Shown piece by piece: positions 6,918 to 16,597 of a stretch of 64,000 nucleotides of DNA. Numbering within the stretch: the stretch's first letter is position 1; each line of letters starts with the position of its first letter. The translations under genes were made by a program, and so were the position numbers. Source of the stretch: Acidobacteriota bacterium (GTDB lineage Bacteria > Acidobacteriota > Blastocatellia > Pyrinomonadales > Pyrinomonadaceae); contig CP065003.1 in assembly GCA_016700175.1 (NCBI GenBank), positions 3,358,001 through 3,422,000 of the forward strand, written 5' to 3'. The notes below the pieces were generated by a model. That model did not search any database. It was given only the letters and a program-made list of their open reading frames with translations, and had not been told where the DNA came from.

Positions 6918-9461
6918 ATGAGAATACCTACTTCCATATCTTCTACGGTCATACTCGCCGCACTGATCTTTGCGATCAGTACTTCAGCAAATGCGCAGGC
7001 GAATGTCTTCAGCAGCTCGTCACCTTCGCCCACGCCGAGCCCTTCGGCGGAGCCGTCACCGACGCCGATCCCGATCTCCGACGTCGTACTCGCGGCAGAG
7101 GACGTAAACAGCAGGCTTGCGGCCGGCGATGCGAAGATCACCAAGGACAATTCGATCGCAGACGTAGCCTCCGGTCTCCAAGGGCAGGCGGAAGATGTCC
7201 GCAGCCTGAGCAGCAGGACCGAACGAGTGCTCGCAGGCATTCCGTCGCTGGAAGCTCTCGAAGACCTTGACGACGAATGGAGACAGGTCGCGGGTCCGAT
7301 CCCGGGCTGGAAAGCGCGGTTGCAGGCGCTGTCCGACGAGATCTCGGATCAGCTTAAGGACCTTCAGAGGATGGACGATTCCTGGAGCGCATTGCGGGCC
7401 GCCGTCGAAGGCGCTGAAACGGGGGATCCGACCGAAGCGGCCGCAGGCGAACTGCCTTCATCCGTTCCGGCCTCGATCAAACAGAAGATCAGGGAAGTTC
7501 TTCAGGCGATCGAGGCTTCCAGGAAAAAGCTAACCGACAAGCGCAGGGCGCTTCTAAACCTTCAGGCGAGGCTCAGCGAGCGCGAAGAACTGATCTCGGA
7601 CAGACGAACGGAGATTGTGTCGGAACGGGACGAAGCGCTTTCCAACCTTCTGGTTCAGGAATATCCGGCGATCTGGGAGCCGGGCGCTTTTACTAGTTCA
7701 GAGCGCGATGAGCTCGGCGTTTCGTTTGGGCGAATGTACTCCGAGCTTTACCGTTACGCGAGCGAGCATTCGCTGGCGATCGGGCTCCACCTTGCGCTAA
7801 CGCTCCTGCTTGTGGGCTCGCTGTTCTTTGTGAGGAGACGGGCCGTAGATCTGATCGAGGAGGAACCGAAGCTTAAACGCGCCGTATCCGTCTTTGCGGT
7901 TCCGGTCGCGACCGGCTTCCTGCTTTCGATAGCCCTCAGCGGTTTCTTTTACCCGAAAGCCCCCGTCCTTCTCGACGCCATCCTGACGGCGCTGATCCTG
8001 ATCCCGGGGTACGTCGTGCTGGAAAGGATCATTCAGAGGCCTCTTGTCCCGACGCTGAGAGTGCTGGTACTCCTGTTTCTTTTCGACGTCTTCAGCGACC
8101 TGTTCACGACGTTCTCTTATGTACTCAGGTCGATCCTTGCGATCGAGACGGTTGTCGTGCTGGGCCTACTGATGTGGCTTTACAGAACGCGGCGAGGCAT
8201 CGAGGCCGATCGGCCCGACCATTCGAAGCTTGCCCGTATCCTTCACGTCATAGTTCCGTTCGCCGCGATCCCCTTCGTGGTTTCCCTTCTGGCGAATCTT
8301 CTGGGTTACGTCAGCCTGGCGCGGCTGTTGGCCGAAGGCATACTCGAAAGCGCTTACCTGGCTTTGCTCATTTACGCGCTTTATATGGTCCTTGACAGTG
8401 TGATCGTTTTCGCATTCCGGGTGAGGCCCCTGTCCGGCCTGATGATGGTCAGGAACCACGGAGACCTTCTTCACGCAAAGATCTCGAACCTCTTTAAGTG
8501 GGTTGCGATCGTCCTGTGGGCGCTCCTTGTGCTCAATAACCTCTATTTGTTGAGGCCCGCGACTACAAGGGTCCGCGATGTGCTGACGGCAGAACTCGCC
8601 ATCGGCTCTCTGGTTTTCAGCTTGTCGGATATCGTCCTGTTCGGTCTGACTGTCTGGCTGGCGTTCGTCATTTCCCGGATCACCAGATTCATCCTTGAAG
8701 AAGACGTTTATCCCCGGGCCAATGTCGCGGCAGGCGTGGGTTATGCGGTTTCAACGATATTGCATTACCTTGTCCTGCTTGCCGGCTTCTTCATCGCGAT
8801 CTCGGCCGTGGGGATGGATCTGACGCGGTTCGCGATTCTTGCCGGAGCCTTCGGCGTCGGCCTCGGATTCGGATTGCAGAACATCGTGAACAATTTCGTG
8901 TCCGGGATAATCCTTCTGTTCGAACGTCCGTTCAACGTGGGCGACATGATCCAGGTCGGCGATAATACCGGCAGTCTGAAAAGCATAGGCCTGAGGGCGA
9001 GCATAATCGGGACTCCCGAAGGAGCCGATGTGATCGTGCCCAACGGGCAGCTGCTGTCGGAAGAGGTAACCAACTGGATGGCCGCCGATCAGCTCAAGCG
9101 GCTCGAGATAAACGTGGGCGTGAAATACGGCTCGGACCCGTCGGAAGTGCTGGATATACTTACGAAGGTCGGAAACGAGCACCCGGAGATCCTGAAAGAT
9201 CCTCCGCCGCAGATCATCTTCGTTGGTTTCGGCGACAACTCGCTCGATTTTCAGCTTCGTGTCTGGGCGGACAACGAATCGACCTGGTGGATAACCAGGA
9301 GCGACCTGTACATCAATGTGTACAAGGCGCTGAACGAGGCCGGGATCGAGATCCCGTTCCCGCAAAGGGACCTGCACATCAGATCGGTCGAGAAGCGTGT
9401 ACCGAAGAGCGTTTCGGAACTCCTGCCGTCTGAAGAAGAAGAAGATACGAAAGACAAATAA
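6918..9461 (+). CDS. Large MscS-family mechanosensitive ion channel
   Basis: The 847-residue protein has a signal peptide (1-27) and a Ser/Pro/Thr-rich linker (about 33-57). A periplasmic region rich in charged heptads, probably coiled coil, spans about 60-260. Around eleven hydrophobic segments follow from about 288. The last is the MscS pore helix near 640-670 (AGAFGVGLGFGLQNIVNNF), followed by the conserved beta domain (FERPFNVGDMIQVGD, then IVPNGQLL) and the C-terminal domain. The architecture resembles MscK/YnaI-type channels that open on membrane tension to release solutes. AAAGGA precedes the ATG. It is transcribed alone. Confidence 0.93.
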   Translation: MRIPTSISSTVILAALIFAISTSANAQANVFSSSSPSPTPSPSAEPSPTPIPISDVVLAAEDVNSRLAAGDAKITKDNSIADVASGLQGQAEDVRSLSSRTERVLAGIPSLEALEDLDDEWRQVAGPIPGWKARLQALSDEISDQLKDLQRMDDSWSALRAAVEGAETGDPTEAAAGELPSSVPASIKQKIREVLQAIEASRKKLTDKRRALLNLQARLSEREELISDRRTEIVSERDEALSNLLVQEYPAIWEPGAFTSSERDELGVSFGRMYSELYRYASEHSLAIGLHLALTLLLVGSLFFVRRRAVDLIEEEPKLKRAVSVFAVPVATGFLLSIALSGFFYPKAPVLLDAILTALILIPGYVVLERIIQRPLVPTLRVLVLLFLFDVFSDLFTTFSYVLRSILAIETVVVLGLLMWLYRTRRGIEADRPDHSKLARILHVIVPFAAIPFVVSLLANLLGYVSLARLLAEGILESAYLALLIYALYMVLDSVIVFAFRVRPLSGLMMVRNHGDLLHAKISNLFKWVAIVLWALLVLNNLYLLRPATTRVRDVLTAELAIGSLVFSLSDIVLFGLTVWLAFVISRITRFILEEDVYPRANVAAGVGYAVSTILHYLVLLAGFFIAISAVGMDLTRFAILAGAFGVGLGFGLQNIVNNFVSGIILLFERPFNVGDMIQVGDNTGSLKSIGLRASIIGTPEGADVIVPNGQLLSEEVTNWMAADQLKRLEINVGVKYGSDPSEVLDILTKVGNEHPEILKDPPPQIIFVGFGDNSLDFQLRVWADNESTWWITRSDLYINVYKALNEAGIEIPFPQRDLHIRSVEKRVPKSVSELLPSEEEEDTKDK

Positions 9462-9597
9462 GCGGGGCGGCTATTCTACGATCCGCCTCGTTCGATAGTC
9501 CACATCTCTCGCGATCGCTTGTACCGGGGTATGCTGCGTACAGCCGCCGAGCCGCGCGCGTCGCGGCAGGCGGGTGAGATTCGTTTAAAGCGCGGTT

Positions 9598-11601
9598 TCA
9601 GGGCGTCTCGGGTCTCATCAGCGTGACCGCTTTCTGGTCGGCGCTGTGGTAGGCATCGAAGAGGTCCTTGAGCCGCCGGTAGGAGCTCGAGGAGAATTCA
9701 AGGTTGCCGGGCGATCCAAACTCAAAATAACGTCGATAATTCAGAAGTCCGTCGGCGCTGACGGCGATCTCCGTCCTGTGGCTTCCAAGCTTTCCCGTGT
9801 CATTTACCGGATCCGCGGGCTCGGCGCTCTCCACCGAGAATCCCTCAGGCAGCCTGATCTCAAAGTCATCCTCCTCCGACCAGGGATATTGGAAGAAGAT
9901 GTCGTTGACACGCTCCGCCGTTTGAAAGACTGGCTTTGCCGCGTTCGCGAATACGTTCGGGACAAGGAACATTCTCCGCCCGGTCCTCTGGGCGTAATCC
10001 GGAACGCGAAGCCTGAACCTGTAAACGAGCGGCATGTCTGAGTCTTCCAGGTTCTCGATCGAAATGTCGGAGACCTCGGCAACCTCGGAGATCCTCGCTT
10101 TCACGAACGATCTCACGGCGTCTTCCCGTTCGTTCGGAGAATCGTCGTCAAGCCTTTCCTTGTACGCGGCGGCCTGGTGGCCGGAGAATTCGATGACCGC
10201 GTCACCTGTGAGCGATCCGTCCGGACCAAGCTCCATCCTCACCGTACGCTTCTGTTTTGACTGATCAGCTTCCGATGCGGGAAGTTCGATCCAGATCAAT
10301 TCGTCGGCGTCCGAGATCAGCGCCCTTTCGCCTTCACGCGACCAGGGAATCATCCCGAACGGCAGGTGCTGGTCGGAAGGCTCGAACAGCGTCCATCGGC
10401 CGGCGATCTTGACCGCGACCATCTCGGTTTCGAGCAGGTAATCGTTAAGCAGCGAGCTGTCGAAGCCGGGATTGGACCTTAGGGTCACGTTGGCGATCCT
10501 TACATCAAGGCCCGCCGCATTGACTAGGGCGGCGAAGAGCATGTGGATGTCGTGCCAGTAGCCGTGTTTTCGCTTCAGAGTGTCGCTTTCTGACTTATTG
10601 TCTTTGAACCCTTCTCTCTGTTTGTCCGTCAGAGCAAGCGCATCGTCGCCTAGGTTTTTTATGTCTCTTTTGCAGAATTCCCAGATCCTCTTGACCTTTT
10701 CAAGCGGGTCCGAAGTATCGCCTACGATCTCGGCCGCCGCCTGCCGGATCTCCTTTTTTTTCTTGAAGATCGATTCGTGGACTTCGTAAGTGCTGCGGCC
10801 TTTGTTGCGCCAGTATTCGTCCGGCGTCAGTCCCGTGTCGCTTTCCTCATCGGCGTAATAGACAAGCAGCCACGGCCTGGTGTCGTATTCGGGCGGCATG
10901 AAGGGCTCTTCCTTGAATGAGCGGACGTTCGTTACCGAGGTCCCGTAGAATCCGTCGCTCTCTTCCTTGAACCTTGCGTAAGTATTGAAGGTCCGGATCC
11001 GCATCGCCAGCCAGGGATGCGAAACCGGCTTCAGGTGATAACTCACCACTCTGACGGGTATCTCCCTGGACAGCTGAAGTCGGACGTACATGCTGATCGC
11101 GTCGCTCCTGACTTCTTTCCATCGGTACTCGATCACCGAGCCTGCGGACACGTCCGGCATCACGAACGACTTTGCCATGACCTTCACGCCGTCGCCCTTT
11201 ACTACTTCCTGTTCAAAGATGTCCTTCCCGTCAAGGACAGAGATCTTGCCGTCGGGCGCGATGGTTCTCGCTTCGATATCCTGGATAGAGACCTTGCCCG
11301 GATAGCCGGGAATGGTTCCGAAGGGCAGCGAGACCTTCGAATGCTCCTCGCGGCCGCGGTCGGTGAAGATCTTGGTCCTCAAATAGTGGTACAGAATGCT
11401 CTTGTAGCCGGCCCTTCGCTGGTAGTCATCCTCGACCCAGACGTCCCACAGCAGGACTTCCGCGTCCGCATTGGGTTCGACGACGGAACTCGTCGAGCTG
11501 AGGTCCTCCGCCGAAACCGGGCGCCAGCCGCTTTCCTGCGAGAAGGCGAAAACAGAAAGGAGCAAGAGTGCCAGGGTGACGCTGCGGGATCTTTGGATCA
11601 T
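9598..11601 (-). CDS. Secreted DUF3857/transglutaminase-like protein, paralog A (catalytic Cys replaced by Trp)
   Basis: The 667-residue protein has a signal peptide (1-22). It comprises a DUF3857 beta domain (about 35-250), a transglutaminase-like core (about 275-430) and a C-terminal beta-rich domain ending KDLFDAYHSADQKAV. In the core, the G-x-C-x-D site of transglutaminases reads G-Y-W-H-D with Trp349 where the Cys should be. The usual downstream His and Asp are also not recognisable (LLETEMVAVKI, FEPS). It is therefore predicted to bind or scaffold, not to crosslink. GGAGG lies 8 nt before the ATG and a TATAAT box at 11631-11636. Paralog B is 190 nt upstream on the same strand. Confidence 0.88.
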   Translation of the reverse strand: MIQRSRSVTLALLLLSVFAFSQESGWRPVSAEDLSSTSSVVEPNADAEVLLWDVWVEDDYQRRAGYKSILYHYLRTKIFTDRGREEHSKVSLPFGTIPGYPGKVSIQDIEARTIAPDGKISVLDGKDIFEQEVVKGDGVKVMAKSFVMPDVSAGSVIEYRWKEVRSDAISMYVRLQLSREIPVRVVSYHLKPVSHPWLAMRIRTFNTYARFKEESDGFYGTSVTNVRSFKEEPFMPPEYDTRPWLLVYYADEESDTGLTPDEYWRNKGRSTYEVHESIFKKKKEIRQAAAEIVGDTSDPLEKVKRIWEFCKRDIKNLGDDALALTDKQREGFKDNKSESDTLKRKHGYWHDIHMLFAALVNAAGLDVRIANVTLRSNPGFDSSLLNDYLLETEMVAVKIAGRWTLFEPSDQHLPFGMIPWSREGERALISDADELIWIELPASEADQSKQKRTVRMELGPDGSLTGDAVIEFSGHQAAAYKERLDDDSPNEREDAVRSFVKARISEVAEVSDISIENLEDSDMPLVYRFRLRVPDYAQRTGRRMFLVPNVFANAAKPVFQTAERVNDIFFQYPWSEEDDFEIRLPEGFSVESAEPADPVNDTGKLGSHRTEIAVSADGLLNYRRYFEFGSPGNLEFSSSSYRRLKDLFDAYHSADQKAVTLMRPETP

Positions 11602-11630
11602 TGTTCAGGCCTCCGGTGAAGATCGCGCCC

Positions 11631-11657
11631 ATTATAGACGGTTTGGCCCCCAGTCAA
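11631..11657 (-). promoter_or_regulatory. Candidate promoter of DUF3857 paralog A
   Basis: On the minus strand, TATAAT (11631-11636) is preceded by TTGACT (11652-11657) with 15 bp between, slightly short of the optimal spacing. The implied start gives a leader of about 20 nt. Confidence 0.45.
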
Positions 11658-11792
11658 AAAAACTTTTCGGGGATCGTCCGCCGACGTGTGGCAGGGAGAG
11701 GGGCGTTTCCCGCGTCGCGGTAGAAGAAAATCGGACCACAGCGCACGCCTTCAAAGGGCCCGGGAACCCGGCTGAATCAGGTTCTTTAGAGC

Positions 11793-13805
11793 TCAGAGTG
11801 CTCCGGACCTGACCAACGTGACGGCCTTCTGGTCGGCGCTGTGGACGCCATCGAACAGATCCTTGAGCCGTGAGTATGAAGTCGCTTCGAACTGAAGCTT
11901 CCCCGATTGTCCAAAGGAGAAGGTACGTGAGTAGGTCAGCGTCCGGGAGCTCGCGTCGAACCCAATTCTCCCGGAGTAGCTTCCGGTGTGGCCCGCGTCC
12001 GCGACCGACACGGGATCACCGGCCGTCTCAATCTCGAAGCCTTCCGGAATTTCTATCTGTACCGTGTCCTTCTCAGACCACGCGTATCTGAAGAAGATGT
12101 CGTTTCGGCGCGAGCCGGAAGTGAAGACAGGCTTGGTGTCGCTGGAGAACACGTTCGGTCTGAGAAACAGCCTTCTGGAAGATGATTCACAGTAATCGGG
12201 TACAGTGAAATCGAATCTGTACACAAGCGGTTTTTCCGGTTCCCGGAGATTCTCGATCGTTACTCTATTCACGGCCGCTGAAGAGCCGATCCTCGAAACG
12301 GCATACTCCTTTGCCTCGGCTTCGCGTTCCTCGGGAGTCATATTATCGAGAGTCTCTGCGATGGCCGCGGCGGAATGGCCCGTGAACTCGATGTCGGCGG
12401 TTCCTGAGATTCCTCCGTCAGCATCGAGCCTCAGACGAAGGGTCCTCGTAACCCGGGATCGCTCAGGCCGGCTCGCAGGAATCCTGTTCCACTCCGGGGT
12501 GTCTTCGTCCGCGATAAGCACCTCCTGGCCTTCCAATTCCCAGCTCAACATTCCAAAGGGAAGATGCTGCAGCGAGGGATCAAAATACTTCCACTCTCCG
12601 TCCAGTTTCACGGCAACGATCTCCGAATCCAGCAGGAAGGCGCTGAGGAAACTCTTGTCGAATGTCGGGTTCGTGCGACTCGAGGACATCGCCAGCCGGG
12701 CGTCAAATCCCGCTGCCCTCGCCATCGCAAGGAACAGGTGGTTGATCTCGTAGGAATAACCCTGCCTTCTTTTCAGGGTGTCCGACGCATTCTTGTTCTC
12801 CTTTAGCTCTTCCCGTTCTTCACGGGAAAGCCCAAGCGCGTCATCCGACAGATTCCTTATGCTCTTGTTGCAATACGCATAGATACGGCGCAGTTTCTCA
12901 ACCGGGGAAGTCGCGTCGCCCACGACCCTTTCAGTCGTTTTTGAAATGCTTTTCCTTTTCTTGAAGGTCGACCTGTGCGACTCGAGCGTCCTCAGGTTGA
13001 CGCGTCCCCAGTACTGCGACCTCGGCACATCGTTGCTCATTTCCGAGCCAGCGTAATAAACGAGCAGCCAGGGCCTGACGGCGTCTTCGGGCGGCATGAA
13101 CGGTTCTTCCACGTACGCCGGCACGTCATAAAATGTGAGGCTGTAGAACCCTCCGGCCTCTTTTACGGCTTCGGCGGTCGTGTTGAACGCTCTGACCCTC
13201 ATAGACAGGTTGAACCCGGGGGCCGATACGGGTTTGAGATAATATTTGACTTCGCGGATCGGTACGTCCCTCGCCACCTGAAGCCGTTCGAAAAAGGTCA
13301 GCGAATCTCGACGCACTTCCCTCCAGCGGTATTCCACAACAGACCCCGCTTCTATTCCCGGAATGACGAACGACTTGGTCTGCAGGCTGATTCCCGCTCC
13401 CGACACCACCTCCTGATCGAAGATATCCTCCTGCTTCAAGTTGATGATCGTCCCGTCGCGCTTCGTCGTTCTGGCCGCGATCTCGGATATCTCCACCCGG
13501 GCGTCGAGCGAAGTGAGGTTGCCGTACGGGATCTCCACCTTGGCGTTATCTTCCCTTCCGCGGTCGGAGAAGATCTTTATCCTGATGTAGTGGTCGAGGT
13601 TGGTCCGGAATCCCGTCTTGGGAACGTATTGATCTTCGACTCTCACGTCCCAGAAGATCACCTCGGCATCCGCGTTTTTCTCCACAAGAGCGGTGTTAGA
13701 AGAGAATTCCTCCGGCGAGACGGGCCTCCAGCCGTTAGCCTGAGCAGATGCGACAGCGGCGAAGAGAAGCAAAGCCAAAGGGATTGAGATCAGGCGAGGT
13801 ATCAT
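11793..13805 (-). CDS. Secreted DUF3857/transglutaminase-like protein, paralog B (catalytic Cys replaced by Ser)
   Basis: At 670 residues, this has the same architecture as paralog A: signal peptide (1-21), DUF3857 domain, transglutaminase-like core and C-terminal beta domain ending KDLFDGVHSADQKAV. The core site reads G-Y-S-Y-E with Ser351 at the Cys position. The downstream His/Asp pair is not present (LLDSEIVAVKL, FDPS; only the last Asp could correspond). A Ser could in principle be a nucleophile, but the missing His argues against it. It is the first gene of a tandem pair with paralog A, with its own TATAAT about 29 nt before the start codon. Confidence 0.88.
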   Translation of the reverse strand: MIPRLISIPLALLLFAAVASAQANGWRPVSPEEFSSNTALVEKNADAEVIFWDVRVEDQYVPKTGFRTNLDHYIRIKIFSDRGREDNAKVEIPYGNLTSLDARVEISEIAARTTKRDGTIINLKQEDIFDQEVVSGAGISLQTKSFVIPGIEAGSVVEYRWREVRRDSLTFFERLQVARDVPIREVKYYLKPVSAPGFNLSMRVRAFNTTAEAVKEAGGFYSLTFYDVPAYVEEPFMPPEDAVRPWLLVYYAGSEMSNDVPRSQYWGRVNLRTLESHRSTFKKRKSISKTTERVVGDATSPVEKLRRIYAYCNKSIRNLSDDALGLSREEREELKENKNASDTLKRRQGYSYEINHLFLAMARAAGFDARLAMSSSRTNPTFDKSFLSAFLLDSEIVAVKLDGEWKYFDPSLQHLPFGMLSWELEGQEVLIADEDTPEWNRIPASRPERSRVTRTLRLRLDADGGISGTADIEFTGHSAAAIAETLDNMTPEEREAEAKEYAVSRIGSSAAVNRVTIENLREPEKPLVYRFDFTVPDYCESSSRRLFLRPNVFSSDTKPVFTSGSRRNDIFFRYAWSEKDTVQIEIPEGFEIETAGDPVSVADAGHTGSYSGRIGFDASSRTLTYSRTFSFGQSGKLQFEATSYSRLKDLFDGVHSADQKAVTLVRSGAL

Positions 13806-13833
13806 AGCTTCAGCCTACGAGTCAGACAGCTGA

Positions 13834-13839
13834 CATTAT
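13834..13839 (-). promoter_or_regulatory. Candidate -10 box of DUF3857 paralog B
   Basis: TATAAT on the minus strand lies about 29 nt upstream of the ATG at 13805. No convincing -35 element is seen at 16-18 bp spacing. Confidence 0.4.
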
Positions 13840-13999
13840 AGCCATAGGCTGAGACGGTTCCGAAGGATTTGTTTCCGAACCGGCCGCGGCTGCCGCTGCT
13901 TTCTTTTTGAAATCGCGGACTCTAGGGAGAACGGCAAACTTGAACGAAGTGAATGCTGTATCCGGGCCGGGTTTCGCTATAGAATCTCAACCATTGTTT

Positions 14000-15199
14000 A
14001 TGAAGAGCCTCGCAACAATCGTTCAGCCTTCAATGCTTGTCGTGTTGGTTTTTCTCGCGGGCGCTTCGGCAGCCGGCCAGGAGCTGTCCCGGGACAGGGT
14101 TCTGCAGGAACTTCGCAGCCGGGCGGGATTCACCGAACAGGAGATCGAGCGGCTTGAGAAAGGCGAGACCGTGATCAGGGAGCTCGAGCGGACAGTGAAA
14201 CGCGAGGTCGCTATGATCGGTGCCGTGAAGCTCGGGTACTCGTTCGAACTCGCGAAGAAAGGGCTGGACAGGACGGTCGATTCCCAGCGCAGGGAATCCG
14301 CTCGCGAGTACGGCGAGTTCTCCGCTGCCCCCAGGGCGGAGGATATGAGCGGCCTGGTCTTCGACGAAGGCGATTTGGACGACCTCCGCACTTGCCGCGT
14401 AAACGACTGTAAATGGAATCTCTCCGAGGAGATCATCGGGACGCTTAAGAGTGAAGTGGACTGGAACGCCGCGGACGCACCGGAGAAGGCGTCGGCAGTT
14501 CTGAAGCGCGAGCTGGCTTCGTATCTCCGCGCATATATAGCGAACGGCGACGGATCGCTGATGGTGTACCGAGACACGGACCTCCGCGTTGGGCTTGCCG
14601 ACGAGTATTCCGACCTTCTTAGCGAAATTCCCTTCATCGACGGCTTCGCCGGCCGGTTCGCCGACCACGCCCGATCTTATCCGGCGGCCTCGCCGGACGG
14701 CGTCAGTAGCGTGTTCAACTGGTCCGAGGTCAAGGTCGGACTCAAGCCCGTGGTGATGATCACGCACACTTTGGCGTACGAGCCGGGCAGCGAAGCGATG
14801 TACAGCGTATCGAAACAGGTCTTTGCAAATCACTACTTCGATTCGACGCTCGGGATCACGGCTCTGTTCGGCTTTCCAGGGAACGGGGAGCGGCCTGCGA
14901 GCTATCTTGTTTTCATCAGCCGGTCGAGAGCGAGCGCTCTCAGAGGCCGGCTCGGCGGACTGATCCGCGGCCTGATCGAGGACCAGGCGGAAGGCAAGAT
15001 GGAGGAGTTCCTGGAGGATGCGAAGAAATACACGGCGCTGGCTTCCGCGAACGTTGGCTCGGCCGAGCAGAGGGAACTGCTCCGCGAGGCGGAAAATGCA
15101 CCGTTCATCGGTTCCCGGACATTCATTATCCTCGTCGTCGCGTCTGCCGCGGTTCTGACCGCACTTTTGTTCTTGCTTCTTCGAAAGCGCGCAAGTTAA
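14000..15199 (+). CDS. Exported hypothetical protein with C-terminal membrane anchor
   Basis: I do not recognise a family. With ATG 14000 the protein has 399 residues, starting with a signal peptide (MKSLATIVQ..., ending about AAGQE). It ends in one hydrophobic helix (about 373-394) followed by LRKRAS, so it is probably anchored with its bulk outside. The first 130 residues are helical and charged; a CRVNDCKW segment gives a possible disulfide. The open frame extends to 13907, but that extension lacks a signal-like start. It is divergent from the DUF3857 pair and 63 nt upstream of the M19 peptidase, and may be transcribed with it. Confidence 0.65.
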   Translation: MKSLATIVQPSMLVVLVFLAGASAAGQELSRDRVLQELRSRAGFTEQEIERLEKGETVIRELERTVKREVAMIGAVKLGYSFELAKKGLDRTVDSQRRESAREYGEFSAAPRAEDMSGLVFDEGDLDDLRTCRVNDCKWNLSEEIIGTLKSEVDWNAADAPEKASAVLKRELASYLRAYIANGDGSLMVYRDTDLRVGLADEYSDLLSEIPFIDGFAGRFADHARSYPAASPDGVSSVFNWSEVKVGLKPVVMITHTLAYEPGSEAMYSVSKQVFANHYFDSTLGITALFGFPGNGERPASYLVFISRSRASALRGRLGGLIRGLIEDQAEGKMEEFLEDAKKYTALASANVGSAEQRELLREAENAPFIGSRTFIILVVASAAVLTALLFLLLRKRAS

Positions 15200-15262
15200 G
15201 CTTGAGCATTCCCCGCAACGTCCCCAGGGACACAAATTCCGACAAACGAACCGGAGAATCTT

Positions 15263-16582
15263 ATGAAGAGAGTTCTTTTGCCCCTTCTTGTGATCTCACT
15301 GCTCTTGAGCGGCCCGGCCGCTTCGCAACAGACCGCGAAGAAGGAAATGAGCGAACAGGATCTGATCGCGAAAGCGAAAAAGATCCACGCGGAAGTCATC
15401 ACGCTCGACACGCACGACGATATCAACACGGCTAACTTCACTGCCGAGAAGAATTACACTCAGAAGCTCGAAACCCAGGTAGACCTTCCGAAAATGAAGG
15501 AGGGCGGTCTGGACGTCGCCTGGTTCATCGTTTACACGGGCCAGGGCGCGCTGACGGAAGAAGGCTATGAAAAGGCCTATGCCAACGCGATCGACAAATT
15601 CGACGCGATCGACCGGCTTGTGAACGAGTACGCTCCGGACAAGATCGAGCTTGCGCGAACCTCGGACGATGTCCGGCGGATCGTCAAGAAAGGGAAGCTC
15701 GTAGCGATGATCGGCGTCGAGAACGCCTATCCGATGGGCACCGATCTCGGAAATGTGAAGAAGTTCTGGGAGCGCGGCGCGCGTTATATGTCGCTGGCGC
15801 ACAACGGCCACAGCCAGTTCTCCGATTCGAACACGGGCGAGCGCAGCGGCGAGTATCTTCACAACGGCCTGAGCGATCTCGGAAAGCAGGCGGTCGCCGA
15901 GATGAACAAGTGGGGAATCATGGTCGACATCTCGCATCCCTCGAAAGAAGCGATCCGCCAGATGATCGAGCTTTCGAAAGCTCCCGTCATCGCCTCGCAT
16001 TCATCGGCGCGTGCGCTCGCCGATCACCCGAGGAACCTCGACGACGAACAGCTCGCGTGGATAAAGAAGAACGGCGGGGTGGTCCAGGCTGTGGCGCTCG
16101 ATTCCTACGTCAATCCGGCAAAGGTCGAGAAAAGGGACAAGCTGTCGCGCGAGATCCTCGAGGAGTTCGCGAAGAAAGAAGGGATGAAGATCTACTCCTC
16201 GCGCGAAGAAGTGATGAAGCTTCCAGAGGCCGAGCGGAACGACTACATTCAGAAGTTCATTGAGATACAGAGAAAGGCGCGTCCGGTGATCGATGAAAGG
16301 CTTAAGGACACGGCGCCCGCAGTCAACGTAAGCGACTTTGTGGACCACATCGATTACCTTGTGAAGAAGATCGGGATCGATCACGTGGGGATCAGCTCCG
16401 ACTTCGACGGCGGCGGCGGGATCGAGGGCTGGAACGACGCTTCGGAGACGTTCAACGTCACTCTCGAGCTGGTCCGCCGCGGATACACGAAAGAACAGAT
16501 AAAGAAGATCTGGAGCGGAAATCTTCTGCGCGTCCTCGACGAGGTGCAGAAGGTTGCAAAACAGCTTCAGAAAGCTAAGTAA
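15263..16582 (+). CDS. Membrane dipeptidase, peptidase family M19, secreted
   Basis: The 439-residue protein has a signal peptide (1-21). Renal-dipeptidase landmarks appear in order: T-x-DTHDD with H51 and D53 as the first metal ligands, IGVENAYP with the bridging Glu, DISHPS and ASHSSAR with later His ligands, and GISSDFDG near the C-terminus. Family members hydrolyse dipeptides, including D-containing ones, with two zinc ions. GGAG precedes the ATG. The DUF2911 gene follows after 15 nt, so the two form an operon. Confidence 0.93.
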   Translation: MKRVLLPLLVISLLLSGPAASQQTAKKEMSEQDLIAKAKKIHAEVITLDTHDDINTANFTAEKNYTQKLETQVDLPKMKEGGLDVAWFIVYTGQGALTEEGYEKAYANAIDKFDAIDRLVNEYAPDKIELARTSDDVRRIVKKGKLVAMIGVENAYPMGTDLGNVKKFWERGARYMSLAHNGHSQFSDSNTGERSGEYLHNGLSDLGKQAVAEMNKWGIMVDISHPSKEAIRQMIELSKAPVIASHSSARALADHPRNLDDEQLAWIKKNGGVVQAVALDSYVNPAKVEKRDKLSREILEEFAKKEGMKIYSSREEVMKLPEAERNDYIQKFIEIQRKARPVIDERLKDTAPAVNVSDFVDHIDYLVKKIGIDHVGISSDFDGGGGIEGWNDASETFNVTLELVRRGYTKEQIKKIWSGNLLRVLDEVQKVAKQLQKAK

Positions 16583-16597
16583 ACAAGGAGGGAGACG